Assembly (NCBI GenBank): GCA_947631375.1
Contig: CANRLD010000017.1
Coordinates: forward strand, 1 to 15,469
Direction: 5' to 3'
DNA: 15,469 nt
From: an uncultured Methylophaga sp.
Lineage (GTDB): Bacteria > Pseudomonadota > Gammaproteobacteria > Nitrosococcales > Methylophagaceae
The notes beneath the pieces are model-generated. The model was given only the letters and a program-made list of their open reading frames with translations, ran no database searches and was not told the DNA's origin. The translations under genes and the position numbers were made by a program. Of the stretch, positions 1 to 7,790 are shown in pieces (positions within the stretch are counted from its first letter, which is position 1; each line of letters begins with the position of its first letter).

Positions 1-2
1 CG

Positions 3-140
3 GTAAGAATGGCCGATGCGTTTAAACAGGCGGTTAACGCGGGGCGGCTGGCGTATGAAGCCGGCATTATGCCAAAGCGCGATATTGCCAAACCAAGTAC
101 ACCGACATTGGATCAACCGATATGGCACCAGCAGAGGTAA
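3..140 (+). CDS. thiG: Thiazole synthase ThiG, C-terminal end (partial)
   Basis: Partial gene entering from the left edge, with 45 codons visible before TAA. The readable residues include VRMADAFKQAVNAGRLAYEA followed by GIMPKRD, the conserved end of ThiG, where the last barrel helix is followed by a short basic tail. ThiG joins 1-deoxyxylulose 5-phosphate, dehydroglycine and ThiS-thiocarboxylate sulfur into the thiazole phosphate half of thiamine in the cytoplasm. The tail after the RD motif is poorly conserved in the family. Its stop lies inside the first codons of the longest possible reading of the next gene, or 5 bases before that gene's better-supported GTG start, so the two genes are co-transcribed and probably translationally coupled. 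Confidence 0.88.
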   Translation, partial: VRMADAFKQAVNAGRLAYEAGIMPKRDIAKPSTPTLDQPIWHQQR

Positions 141-145
141 CAGGC

Positions 146-1597
146 GTGGATAAAAAGACCATTCCGGCGATCTTGCTAATAGGCGGCATTGATCCACAAG
201 GCTGTGCCGGTTTGACAGCGGATATTCAAACAGTCAGCCATCACGGTTGTCATCCGTTGCCATTGATAACCTGCATGACAGATCAGACTCAACACGGCAT
301 GCAGGCATTAAACTCGGTCAGTCGCGAGCGCTTTCTCAAGCACTATGAAAATAGTGTTGCTGATTTTGATATTGCAGCGATAAAAATAGGTTTGATTCCT
401 ACCTTGGAAATTGCCCGCTGTATTGAATACATCATCGATCAACATAAGGTGCCGATCGTACTGGATCCGGTAATGTCAGCAAGCAGTGGCGGGCAAGCGA
501 TCGCGGCAGATGTTATAGATTTTATTCGTAACATATTATTGCCAAAAATCAGCCTGTTAACGCCTAATCTTCCGGAACTGCTAGAACTCTCTGGACAGCA
601 ACAACAGTCAGTGGAAAAGCAGGCCAATCAGTTAATCGAGGCAGGGCTTTCGGCTTGTTTGGTAAAGGGCGGACATGATAATCAGAGTTTCGTTTCTGAC
701 TATTTTATCAATGCAGACACGCGCTTTTATTGCTATCAACCACGCCTGGAGAAAAATGTACGTGGCACCGGTTGTGTATTGGCTTCCAGCCTGGCGTGTC
801 ATCTGGCACAGGGTGACGATCTGCGTGATGCGATCATTTTATCGCGTAGCTATATTAATCGCGGCATTCGCGAATCCTTGGTGAGTGGCCCTTATCAGCT
901 GTTTGCCCATCAGCGGCAGCCAATTGAACTCAGGGATTTCCCCAGGTTGAGTTATACCCCGGATTTGATTGGTAAAAGCTTCAGTTTTCCTGCTTGCCCG
1001 CAGCGCTTGGGTATTTACCCTGTTGTGGACAGTGCGGACTGGGTGGATCGCTTGCTAACCCTTGGGATCAAGACTATTCAATTGCGACTAAAGCAAACAG
1101 ATCGCCAGTTTCTCGATGCTGAAATAGCTCATGCGACAGCCATGGCACGGCAGCACGATGACTGTTGTTTTTTTGTCAATGATCATTGGCGTCTTGCTAT
1201 TGATAATGGTGTGTACGGCGTGCATCTGGGACAAGAAGATTTACATGATGCAGATTTGCTGGAAATTGAACAGGCGGGTTTACGGCTGGGGGTTTCAACG
1301 CATTCTTATTGGGAGCTGGCCAGAGCATTGGCAGTTAACCCGAGTTATATTGCATTAGGGCCAATTTTCGCCACGGACAGCAAACAAATGCCATGGCAGC
1401 CACAGGGGATTGAACGATTGGCAGAATGGATCCGCTTACTGGACGGACACACACCGCTGGTGGCGATTGGTGGTATTGATGTTGCGCGTGCCCACAGGTT
1501 GAAAAGAACGGGCGTGGGATCGGTGGCAATGATTTCAGCCATCACCAAAGCAGCTGATTACCAGCAGGTTACGCAACAATTGTTAGCAATCTGGTAA
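146..1597 (+). CDS. thiDE: Bifunctional HMP/HMP-P kinase - thiamine phosphate synthase (ThiD-ThiE fusion)
   Basis: Two-domain thiamine enzyme, 483 residues from the GTG at 146. I prefer this start because AGAGG (133-137) lies 8 bases upstream; an ATG at 122 would add 8 residues, overlap thiG and has no evident ribosome site. Residues 1 to about 260 are a ThiD kinase: DPQGCAG near the N-terminus, TPNLPE near 139-144, KGGH near 174-177 and the GTGC anion hole with the catalytic Cys near 210. Residues from about 288 are a ThiE barrel: QLRLK, FVND, GVHLGQEDL, LGVSTH, GPIFATDSKQMP and AIGGI, closely resembling the enterobacterial ThiE pattern. The protein would phosphorylate hydroxymethylpyrimidine phosphate and couple it to thiazole phosphate, the product of the upstream ThiG branch. 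The ThiD half is divergent (GGIDPQGCAG where GTDPSGGAG is usual in E. coli), so kinase activity is inferred from the fold and retained motifs. Confidence 0.92.
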   Translation: MDKKTIPAILLIGGIDPQGCAGLTADIQTVSHHGCHPLPLITCMTDQTQHGMQALNSVSRERFLKHYENSVADFDIAAIKIGLIPTLEIARCIEYIIDQHKVPIVLDPVMSASSGGQAIAADVIDFIRNILLPKISLLTPNLPELLELSGQQQQSVEKQANQLIEAGLSACLVKGGHDNQSFVSDYFINADTRFYCYQPRLEKNVRGTGCVLASSLACHLAQGDDLRDAIILSRSYINRGIRESLVSGPYQLFAHQRQPIELRDFPRLSYTPDLIGKSFSFPACPQRLGIYPVVDSADWVDRLLTLGIKTIQLRLKQTDRQFLDAEIAHATAMARQHDDCCFFVNDHWRLAIDNGVYGVHLGQEDLHDADLLEIEQAGLRLGVSTHSYWELARALAVNPSYIALGPIFATDSKQMPWQPQGIERLAEWIRLLDGHTPLVAIGGIDVARAHRLKRTGVGSVAMISAITKAADYQQVTQQLLAIW

Positions 1598-1611
1598 TTG
1601 AAACAGGGGGA

Positions 1612-2127
1612 TCAGCATTGAATAACGCTATGTATCTGACGATCAGCAAGTTGTAATCGCCCATTTAAGGCATTTATTTCGACTAAAAAAGCACAACTAA
1701 TCACCTTGCCGGAAAGTTGCTCAATTAATTCACAGCTGGCTCTGGCGGTGCCGCCGGTTGCCAATACATCATCGACAACTAAAATATTGTCACCTTGCAT
1801 CACGGCATCGGTATGAATTTCCAGGCTGGTATGGCCGTACTCCAATTGGAAATCCACTTTATGCGTGTGATAAGGCAGTTTACCGGGCTTACGTAACGGG
1901 ATAAAACCCACGTCCAATACTGCCGCAACCAAGGCGCCGAAGATAAAACCTCTTGCTTCCATAGCGGCAACGGCTGTCAGCTGCTGATTGCGATAAGGGG
2001 CGGCCAGTAACTCTACAGCCTGCCGCATTGATTCAGGCGACTGCAGCAGTGGCGTGATGTCCTTGAAAGTAATGCCAGGTTCTGGGAAGTCGGCAATATT
2101 GCGGATCCTGGTTTTGAGATCATCCAT
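1612..2127 (-). CDS. apt: Adenine phosphoribosyltransferase
   Basis: Purine salvage enzyme of the cytoplasm: adenine plus PRPP gives AMP and pyrophosphate. The 171-residue length is normal for Apt. The N-terminus has FPEPGITFKDITPLL, typical of bacterial Apt. The segment AAMEARGFIFG follows near residues 54-64, then PLRKPGKLPY near 77-86, and the PRPP-binding motif VVDDVLATGGTA near 117-128. The ATG is preceded on the minus strand by AGGTG about 4 bases away, and no better start exists. The gene is a single unit: it converges on thiDE with 14 bases between the stop codons and no clear terminator, and it is divergent from the lipoprotein gene. A consensus -10 hexamer lies 45-50 bases upstream of the start. 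Nothing in the sequence looks abnormal. Confidence 0.97.
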   Translation of the reverse strand: MDDLKTRIRNIADFPEPGITFKDITPLLQSPESMRQAVELLAAPYRNQQLTAVAAMEARGFIFGALVAAVLDVGFIPLRKPGKLPYHTHKVDFQLEYGHTSLEIHTDAVMQGDNILVVDDVLATGGTARASCELIEQLSGKVISCAFLVEINALNGRLQLADRQIHSVIQC

Positions 2128-2172
2128 CTGACACCTAGCTATTTTATTTGAGAAGGGATACTTGGCACAGCT

Positions 2173-2178
2173 ATTATA
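2173..2178 (-). promoter_or_regulatory. Candidate -10 element for apt
   Basis: On the minus strand this reads TATAAT, the full sigma-70 -10 consensus, 45 bases before the apt start codon. No good -35 hexamer stands at the 16-18 base spacing (the best there is ATGCTT or TGCTTG), so the call rests on the -10 alone in an AT-rich divergent intergenic region. Confidence 0.35.
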
Positions 2179-2238
2179 ACGGCAGCTTTTTATACAAGCA
2201 TAATCATCATTTTGACTATTTCAGGAGTGCAACATTTG

Positions 2239-2880
2239 GTGACGAAACAATGGCGGAACCTGCTGGTTTTGACGCTACTCAGTGTATTGACGGGCTGCTT
2301 CAGCTTTGGTGGTGGCGATAAGGAGGCTGATAGTTCACAGCCACGTTACTATGTGATTGATGTGGATCGTGGCTATGTTGCCGCGCACTTTCCCACTGAC
2401 AGGGTGTTGCGCATCAAGCCGGTGAGGGTAGCGCCGCATTATCGTACTGAAAGTCTGGTCTTTCGGGTGGATGAAAATGAGTACCAGCAACAGGCTGGTC
2501 ATCTGCTACTTGTCGATCCGCAAACACTGTTTACGTCTCAATTACAACGCTGGTTGGCGAAAAGCGGCTTGTTCAGCGTAGTAATCACTGATGATTCCCA
2601 ACCCGCTGATCTGGTGCTGGAAGCCGCTGTTACCAAATTGTACGGTGATGCCCGATCAGGTTATTCACCCCAGGCGGTGCTCGAAATGCAGTTTTTTATG
2701 AGCCCGGGAGATGCTGATCGCAGCAAAATGTTATTGCAGACCGGTTTTCGGGTTGATGCGTCCATCGATCAAACAACGCCATCGACGGTGGTGACCGGTT
2801 GGCAGAATGCACTCGAAGAAATCCTCGCGACGTTGGAGCAGGATTTAAGCGACTATTTTGATAAAGCCGAGACACCCTAG
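2239..2880 (+). CDS. ABC-type transport auxiliary lipoprotein, PqiC/DUF330-like
   Basis: Predicted outer-membrane lipoprotein of about 213 residues. A basic start (MTKQWR) is followed by a hydrophobic stretch ending in the lipobox LTGC, the signal for signal peptidase II and lipidation of the Cys near residue 20. A Gly/Asp/Ser-rich linker follows, then RYYVID, a pattern typical at the start of the family domain. The later part, with VLRIKPVRVAPHY, LVFR and a C-terminal helix, fits the PqiC-like fold (PF03886), whose members help MCE/MlaD-type systems move lipid between membranes. Start choice: AGGAG at 2223-2227 supports TTG 2236 (8-base spacing) or GTG 2239 (11 bases); a further TTG at 2212 lies upstream of that site and is unlikely. 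No ATPase, permease or MCE gene is in the window, so its partner is encoded elsewhere. The family call is by pattern, not by search. Confidence 0.75.
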   Translation: MTKQWRNLLVLTLLSVLTGCFSFGGGDKEADSSQPRYYVIDVDRGYVAAHFPTDRVLRIKPVRVAPHYRTESLVFRVDENEYQQQAGHLLLVDPQTLFTSQLQRWLAKSGLFSVVITDDSQPADLVLEAAVTKLYGDARSGYSPQAVLEMQFFMSPGDADRSKMLLQTGFRVDASIDQTTPSTVVTGWQNALEEILATLEQDLSDYFDKAETP

Positions 2881-2886
2881 CTGAGG

Positions 2887-2927
2887 CGATTAATCGTGCA
2901 GGAAATCACGCGAAGTGTTACGATTAA
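2887..2927. repeat. Palindrome and inverted repeat upstream of gyrA
   Basis: CGATTAATCG (2887-2896) is a perfect 10-base palindrome. Its left half recurs as CGATTAA at 2921-2927, so TTAATCGT (2890-2897) and ACGATTAA (2920-2927) also form an inverted repeat. It lies just after the lipoprotein stop codon and may be an operator-like site or a weak RNA fold; no known regulator is recognised. Confidence 0.35.
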
Positions 2928-2987
2928 CCCTTTAGCCATGTTCGCCGTAATTGGGATTTTTGGCTGCCGTACAGCGGACGTAAACAC

Positions 2988-3007
2988 AACAAGCGCTGCT
3001 TGTTTTT
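2988..3007 (+). terminator. Terminator-like hairpin in the gyrA leader
   Basis: AACAAGC (2988-2994) and GCTTGTT (2998-3004) form a perfect 7-base stem with a GCT loop, followed by a T-rich run. It begins 41 bases before the gyrA ATG and leaves no room for a promoter between hairpin and gene. It could end transcripts from the lipoprotein gene or act as an attenuator or stability element within the gyrA leader. The stem is short, with only 3 G-C pairs, so strong termination is doubtful. Confidence 0.4.
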
Positions 3008-3028
3008 GTTCATTTTTGGAAGAAATAA

Positions 3029-5614
3029 ATGTCTGAGATTGCTCTGGAACTGAACTCGATTAGTATCGAAGATGAGATGAAACAGTCCTACCTCGATTAC
3101 GCCATGAGCGTTATCGTAGGTCGTGCTTTACCGGATGTCCGGGATGGTTTGAAGCCGGTGCATCGTCGCGTACTGTATGCGATGCGTGAATTGGGTAATA
3201 GCTGGAATAGTCCTTACAAAAAATCTGCTCGTATTGTTGGTGACGTTATCGGTAAATATCACCCGCATGGCGACTCCGCGGTATATGACACCATGGTGCG
3301 GATGGCACAGCCATTTGCGATGCGTTATATGCTGATCGATGGGCAGGGAAACTTTGGCTCTGTCGATGGCGATCCGCCCGCTGCAATGCGTTATACCGAA
3401 GTTCGCATGGCAAAGATTGCTCATGAAATGCTCACCGATCTGGATAAAGAGACAGTTGACTTTATCCCGAACTATGACGAATCCGAATCCGAACCCGCTG
3501 TTCTGCCAACTCGCTTTCCGGCGTTATTAGTCAATGGTTCTTCTGGTATCGCGGTGGGCATGGCGACCAATATTCCGCCGCATAACCTCACTGAAATCCT
3601 CAATGCCTGTATTGCCATCATTGATGAACCGACAATTACCACCCGTGAATTGATGCAGTATGTGCCGGGGCCTGATTTCCCAACTGCCGGGCTTATCAAT
3701 GGTGCTAACGGTATCGCAGAAGCGTATGAAACGGGACGTGGCCGTGTTTATATGCGTGCCCGGGCAGAGATTGAATCCAATGAAGCGACAGGTCAGCAAA
3801 GTATTATCGTCAACGAGTTGCCATATCAGGTAAACAAGGCACGTTTGCTGGAAAAAATCGCCGAACTGGTGAAAGAGAAAAAGCTTGACGGTATTTCCGC
3901 GCTGCGCGATGAGTCTGATAAAGACGGTATGCGTATGGTTATTGTGCTTAAGCGTGGTGAAGTGCCCGAGGTTATTTTAAATAACCTTTATCAGCAAACC
4001 CAGATGCAGACGGTGTTTGGCATCAACATGGTGGCAATTGTTGATGGTCAGCCACGCACCTTAGGGCTCAAGCCGATTCTTGAGGCATTTATCCGCCATC
4101 GCCGTGAGGTGGTGACTCGCCGGTCAATTTTTGATTTACGCAAAGCCCGTGAACGTGCCCATATCCTGGAAGGCTTGGCCACGGCGCTGGCGAATATTGA
4201 TGAAGTTATCGAGCTGATAAAAGCCTCGGCCAGTCCTGCAGAAGCCAGAGAAGCTCTGTTGGCTCAAGGCTGGCGTTCTGAAATGATTTTGGAAATGCTG
4301 GGCGCGGCAGGTGCTGAAGCATCACGACCTGAAAATCTTGAGGCGGCCTACGGTCTGGTCGATGAGAAATATTACCTGTCACCGGTCCAGGCACAAGCAA
4401 TTCTGGATATGCGGCTGCATCGTCTTACCGGGCTTGAGCAAGACAAAATTTTGCAGGAATACCGTGAGGTACTGGATCAAATCCGCGATTTATTGGCTAT
4501 TCTCAGCGACCCCGATAATCTCATGGCCGTTATCCGCGCTGAACTGGTCGAGGTTAACGAAGAATATGGCGATGCGCGCCGCACCGAGATTCTGGATGTG
4601 CATCTGGATCTGACACTGGAAGACCTGATCACTGAAGAAGAGATGGTTGTTACGCTGTCTCATGCCGGCTATGCCAAAACCCAGCAGCTTGACACTTATC
4701 AGGCACAACGACGGGGCGGTAAGGGCAAGACGGCGACTTCAATGAAAGATGAAGATTTTATTGAACATCTGTTTATTGCCAATACCCATGACACGTTGTT
4801 GTGCTTTTCCAGTACCGGTCAGGTGTATTGGAAGAAAGTCTACGAGTTACCGCAAGGTGGCCGGATGGCCCGAGGCAAGCCGATTGTTAATCTACTGCCG
4901 CTAGAGGAAGGCGAGCGTATTAATGCGGTATTACCTATCCGTGAGTTTGAAGCTGACAAGTTTATCTTTATGGCAACCGCCAGTGGTACGGTGAAGAAAA
5001 CGCCGCTGGTGGATTACTCGCGTCCACGTGCCAATGGCATTATCGCTGTGGATCTGAAAGAAGGCGACAAGCTGGTGGGCGTGGCGCTGACGGATGGCGA
5101 ATCAGACGTCATGTTGTTCAGTAGTAACGGTAAAGTTATTCGTTTTTCCGAAACCGATGTGCGCTCAATGGGACGTGTTTCCCGTGGTGTTCGTGGTATG
5201 CGCCTGGCGGATGGTGAACAGATTATTTCGCTGATTATTGCCCAGCAGGAAGGTGCTATTTTAACGGCCACCGAGTTTGGCTATGGTAAGCGTACCGTAC
5301 TGGATGAGTACCGGGTACAGGGTCGGGGCGGTCAGGGGATTATTTCGATTCAGACCTCAGCTCGTAACGGTCAAGTGGTGGGTGCCGTGCAGGTGTGTGA
5401 CGAAGATCAGATTATGTTGATTACCGATGGCGGCACATTGGTTCGCACGCCGGTGAAAGACGTTTCTCTGGTAGGGCGGAATACACAAGGTGTGCGGCTG
5501 ATCAATTTGAGTAATGATGAAAAACTGGTCGGGCTGGAGCGGGTTATTGAGGACGAAGATGAAGACGATGATGGTGAAGTCCCGCCGAATACTGATGATT
5601 TAACTGAAGAATAA
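3029..5614 (+). CDS. gyrA: DNA gyrase subunit A
   Basis: Breakage-reunion subunit of DNA gyrase; with GyrB (A2B2) it introduces negative supercoils using ATP. 861 residues against 875 in E. coli. The ATG has GGAAGAA just upstream. The winged-helix core contains the catalytic tyrosine Y122 in MRYTEVRMAKIAHE. The quinolone-determining region reads HPHGDSAVYDT with S83 and D87 intact in E. coli numbering. NGSSGIAVGMATNIPPHN marks the tower-side core. The C-terminal DNA-wrapping beta-pinwheel starts near residue 530 and carries the GyrA box QRRGGKGK at 560-567, which separates gyrase from ParC. The last 20 or so residues form an acidic tail (EDEDEDDD), which in E. coli tunes supercoiling. serC begins 5 bases after the stop, so gyrA heads a tight run of four genes. 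Confidence 0.99.
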   Translation: MSEIALELNSISIEDEMKQSYLDYAMSVIVGRALPDVRDGLKPVHRRVLYAMRELGNSWNSPYKKSARIVGDVIGKYHPHGDSAVYDTMVRMAQPFAMRYMLIDGQGNFGSVDGDPPAAMRYTEVRMAKIAHEMLTDLDKETVDFIPNYDESESEPAVLPTRFPALLVNGSSGIAVGMATNIPPHNLTEILNACIAIIDEPTITTRELMQYVPGPDFPTAGLINGANGIAEAYETGRGRVYMRARAEIESNEATGQQSIIVNELPYQVNKARLLEKIAELVKEKKLDGISALRDESDKDGMRMVIVLKRGEVPEVILNNLYQQTQMQTVFGINMVAIVDGQPRTLGLKPILEAFIRHRREVVTRRSIFDLRKARERAHILEGLATALANIDEVIELIKASASPAEAREALLAQGWRSEMILEMLGAAGAEASRPENLEAAYGLVDEKYYLSPVQAQAILDMRLHRLTGLEQDKILQEYREVLDQIRDLLAILSDPDNLMAVIRAELVEVNEEYGDARRTEILDVHLDLTLEDLITEEEMVVTLSHAGYAKTQQLDTYQAQRRGGKGKTATSMKDEDFIEHLFIANTHDTLLCFSSTGQVYWKKVYELPQGGRMARGKPIVNLLPLEEGERINAVLPIREFEADKFIFMATASGTVKKTPLVDYSRPRANGIIAVDLKEGDKLVGVALTDGESDVMLFSSNGKVIRFSETDVRSMGRVSRGVRGMRLADGEQIISLIIAQQEGAILTATEFGYGKRTVLDEYRVQGRGGQGIISIQTSARNGQVVGAVQVCDEDQIMLITDGGTLVRTPVKDVSLVGRNTQGVRLINLSNDEKLVGLERVIEDEDEDDDGEVPPNTDDLTEE

Positions 5615-5619
5615 CGACC

Positions 5620-6699
5620 TTGAGAGCCTTTAATTTTAGTGCCGGCCCTGCCATGTTGCCGGACGAAGTGATGGAAATCGCCCAGCAGGAAATGCTGGAC
5701 TGGCACGGTAGCGGCATGTCAGTAATGGAAATGAGTCATCGCGGCCGGGAATATACCTCGATTGCAAAACAGGCAGAAGCCGATTTACGTGAATTGGCGG
5801 GAATTTCTGATGATTATGCGGTGTTATTTTTACAGGGCGGCGCATCCAGTCAGTTTTCAATGATTCCGATGAATCTGCTGCGTGATAAACGTCACGCAGA
5901 TTACTTCAACACCGGTATCTGGTCAGCAAAAGCGATTGCTGAGGCGAGTCGTTATACGCAGGTGAATGTGGTTGCGGATGCCAAACCGTCGCACTATCAG
6001 ACCATTCCGGATAAAGCACTATGGCAGCTTTCTGATGATGCAGCTTATGTACATTACACGCCAAATGAAACCATTCACGGGATAGAGTTTGCTGAAGTCC
6101 CGGAAGTTGGCAGTACTCCGTTAGTTGCTGATATGTCGTCAACTATATTGTCACGGCCGATCGAAGTGGACCGTTTCGGTTTGATTTATGCTGGCGCTCA
6201 GAAAAATATTGGCCCGGCCGGGTTGTGTATTGTTATTGTGCATAAGGAACTGCTTGGCCAGACCTTGCCGGGAACGCCCGCCATGTTTGACTATAAGCTC
6301 CATTCAGATCATGGCTCTATGTACAACACGCCGGCAACCTATAGCTGGTATCTGGCCGGATTGGTGTTTCAGTGGCTGAAACGTCAGGGCGGTTTAGCTG
6401 AAATGGCTAAAATCAATGAGCGCAAAGCAAACAAGCTTTATACAGCAATTGATGCGAGTGATTTTTATAGCAATCCGGTTGATCCGCGTTATCGCTCCTG
6501 GATGAATATTCCGTTCACGCTGGCAGACAGTACGCTGGATGAGCGCTTTCTGACAGAAGCGGCGGAGCAGGGACTGCTAAGTTTGAAAGGGCATCGTGAT
6601 TTAGGCGGTATGCGTGCCAGTCTGTACAATGCCATGCCTGAAGCTGGCGTTGATAAACTGGTCTGGTTTATGTCTGATTTTGAGCGCAGGTTTGGTTAA
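5620..6699 (+). CDS. serC: Phosphoserine aminotransferase
   Basis: Class V PLP aminotransferase, 359 residues, the usual length. It converts 3-phosphohydroxypyruvate plus glutamate to phosphoserine, and in pyridoxal phosphate synthesis makes 4-phosphohydroxythreonine. It opens with the family signature FNFSAGPA and keeps HRGREY near residues 40-45, FLQGGASSQFSMIPMNLL near 70-87 and the PLP lysine K195 in YAGAQKNIGPAG. The start is TTG, because the conserved N-terminus begins exactly there and no ATG or GTG fits; the upstream GAAGA is a poor ribosome site, so translation probably depends on coupling to gyrA, whose stop is 5 bases away. pheA follows after 2 bases. The gyrA-serC-pheA order is common in gammaproteobacteria. 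Confidence 0.98.
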   Translation: MRAFNFSAGPAMLPDEVMEIAQQEMLDWHGSGMSVMEMSHRGREYTSIAKQAEADLRELAGISDDYAVLFLQGGASSQFSMIPMNLLRDKRHADYFNTGIWSAKAIAEASRYTQVNVVADAKPSHYQTIPDKALWQLSDDAAYVHYTPNETIHGIEFAEVPEVGSTPLVADMSSTILSRPIEVDRFGLIYAGAQKNIGPAGLCIVIVHKELLGQTLPGTPAMFDYKLHSDHGSMYNTPATYSWYLAGLVFQWLKRQGGLAEMAKINERKANKLYTAIDASDFYSNPVDPRYRSWMNIPFTLADSTLDERFLTEAAEQGLLSLKGHRDLGGMRASLYNAMPEAGVDKLVWFMSDFERRFG

Positions 6700-6701
6700 C
6701 C

Positions 6702-7790
6702 ATGTCTGAACAGCAAGCATTACAAGCCGTCCGGCAGCAGATCGATGAGGTGGATAAGCAGTTGCAGGACTTGCTGAACAAACGTACCGCATTGGCACAT
6801 CAAGTTGCTGAAATCAAACAGAGCTCTGCTGAACAAACGGACTTTTACCGGCCAGAGCGTGAAGCAATGATTTTGCGGCAAGTGATGGAGCGTAACACCG
6901 GGCCATTAGCCGATGAAGAGATGGCGCGGCTGTTTCGGGAAATCATGTCTGCTTGTCTGGCGGCGGAAAAACCCTTGCGCATTGCTTACTTGGGACCGGA
7001 AGGCTCGTTTACTCAGGCGGCAGCATTGAAACATTTTGGCGGTTCGGCGGAACTGCATCCGGTCAGTACTATTACCAATGTGTTCAGTGCCGTCGAGACT
7101 GAATATGCCTGCTATGGCGTGGTGCCTGTTGAAAATTCAACGGAAGGCGTTGTCAACCATACACTGGATCGGTTTGTTAGTTCACCGTTAAAAATTAACG
7201 GTGAAGTGACACTGCGGATACATCATTATTTGTTGAGCAATGCGGCACAACTTGCTGATATTAAAAAAGTATATGCGCACCCGCAGGCCTTGGCGCAATG
7301 TCGGCAGTGGCTGGGAGACCAGCTGCCACAAGCAGAGCTTATCCCGCTTGAAAGCAACTCCGAGGCTGCCAGACAAGTGGCCGAAATGGGCGAGGATAGT
7401 GCTGCGATTGCTGCCAGTACTGCTGCTGAAATTTATGGCTTGCAGGTGCTTGCCAGCAATATTGAAGATGAAGCAGGAAATACCACCCGCTTTTTGGTGA
7501 TTGGCCGGCAGGAGGTTGCGCCTTCGGGTGTGGATAAAACTGCTTTACTGGTCTCCACCAAAAATAAACCGGGTGCGCTACAAAATCTGCTCAAACCGTT
7601 GGCTGACAAAGGTATCAGCATGACACGGATCGAATCCCGGCCCTCCCGAAAAGGCATTTGGGAATACGTGTTTTTTATTGATATTGAGGGACATTGTGAA
7701 GATCGCGCTGTTGCCAGTGCGTTGCAGGAACTGGAGGCTGAATCTTCCGTGTTTCGTGTTCTTGGTTCTTATCCAAAGGCTGTTTTGTAA
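6702..7790 (+). CDS. pheA: Bifunctional chorismate mutase / prephenate dehydratase (P-protein)
   Basis: Enzyme of phenylalanine synthesis taking chorismate through prephenate to phenylpyruvate; 362 residues, normal for PheA. Residues 1-90 are an AroQ chorismate mutase helical domain (DEVDKQLQDLLNKR, FYRPEREA). Residues 93 to about 268 are prephenate dehydratase, with IAYLGPEGSFTQAA at the start, VENSTEGVV and the catalytic TRF motif at 262-264 (NTTRFLVIG). Residues 280-357 are an ACT domain containing GAL (291-293) and ESRP (311-314), the sites for phenylalanine binding, so feedback inhibition is expected. No leader-peptide attenuator is visible, and none would fit since serC ends 2 bases upstream. 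The stop codon overlaps the ispH start by one base (TAATG). Confidence 0.98.
   Translation: MSEQQALQAVRQQIDEVDKQLQDLLNKRTALAHQVAEIKQSSAEQTDFYRPEREAMILRQVMERNTGPLADEEMARLFREIMSACLAAEKPLRIAYLGPEGSFTQAAALKHFGGSAELHPVSTITNVFSAVETEYACYGVVPVENSTEGVVNHTLDRFVSSPLKINGEVTLRIHHYLLSNAAQLADIKKVYAHPQALAQCRQWLGDQLPQAELIPLESNSEAARQVAEMGEDSAAIAASTAAEIYGLQVLASNIEDEAGNTTRFLVIGRQEVAPSGVDKTALLVSTKNKPGALQNLLKPLADKGISMTRIESRPSRKGIWEYVFFIDIEGHCEDRAVASALQELEAESSVFRVLGSYPKAVL

Noticed and set aside
1598..1611. Bidirectional terminator between thiDE and apt.
   Set aside because: Only 14 bases separate the stops and no G-C hairpin with a T run is visible.
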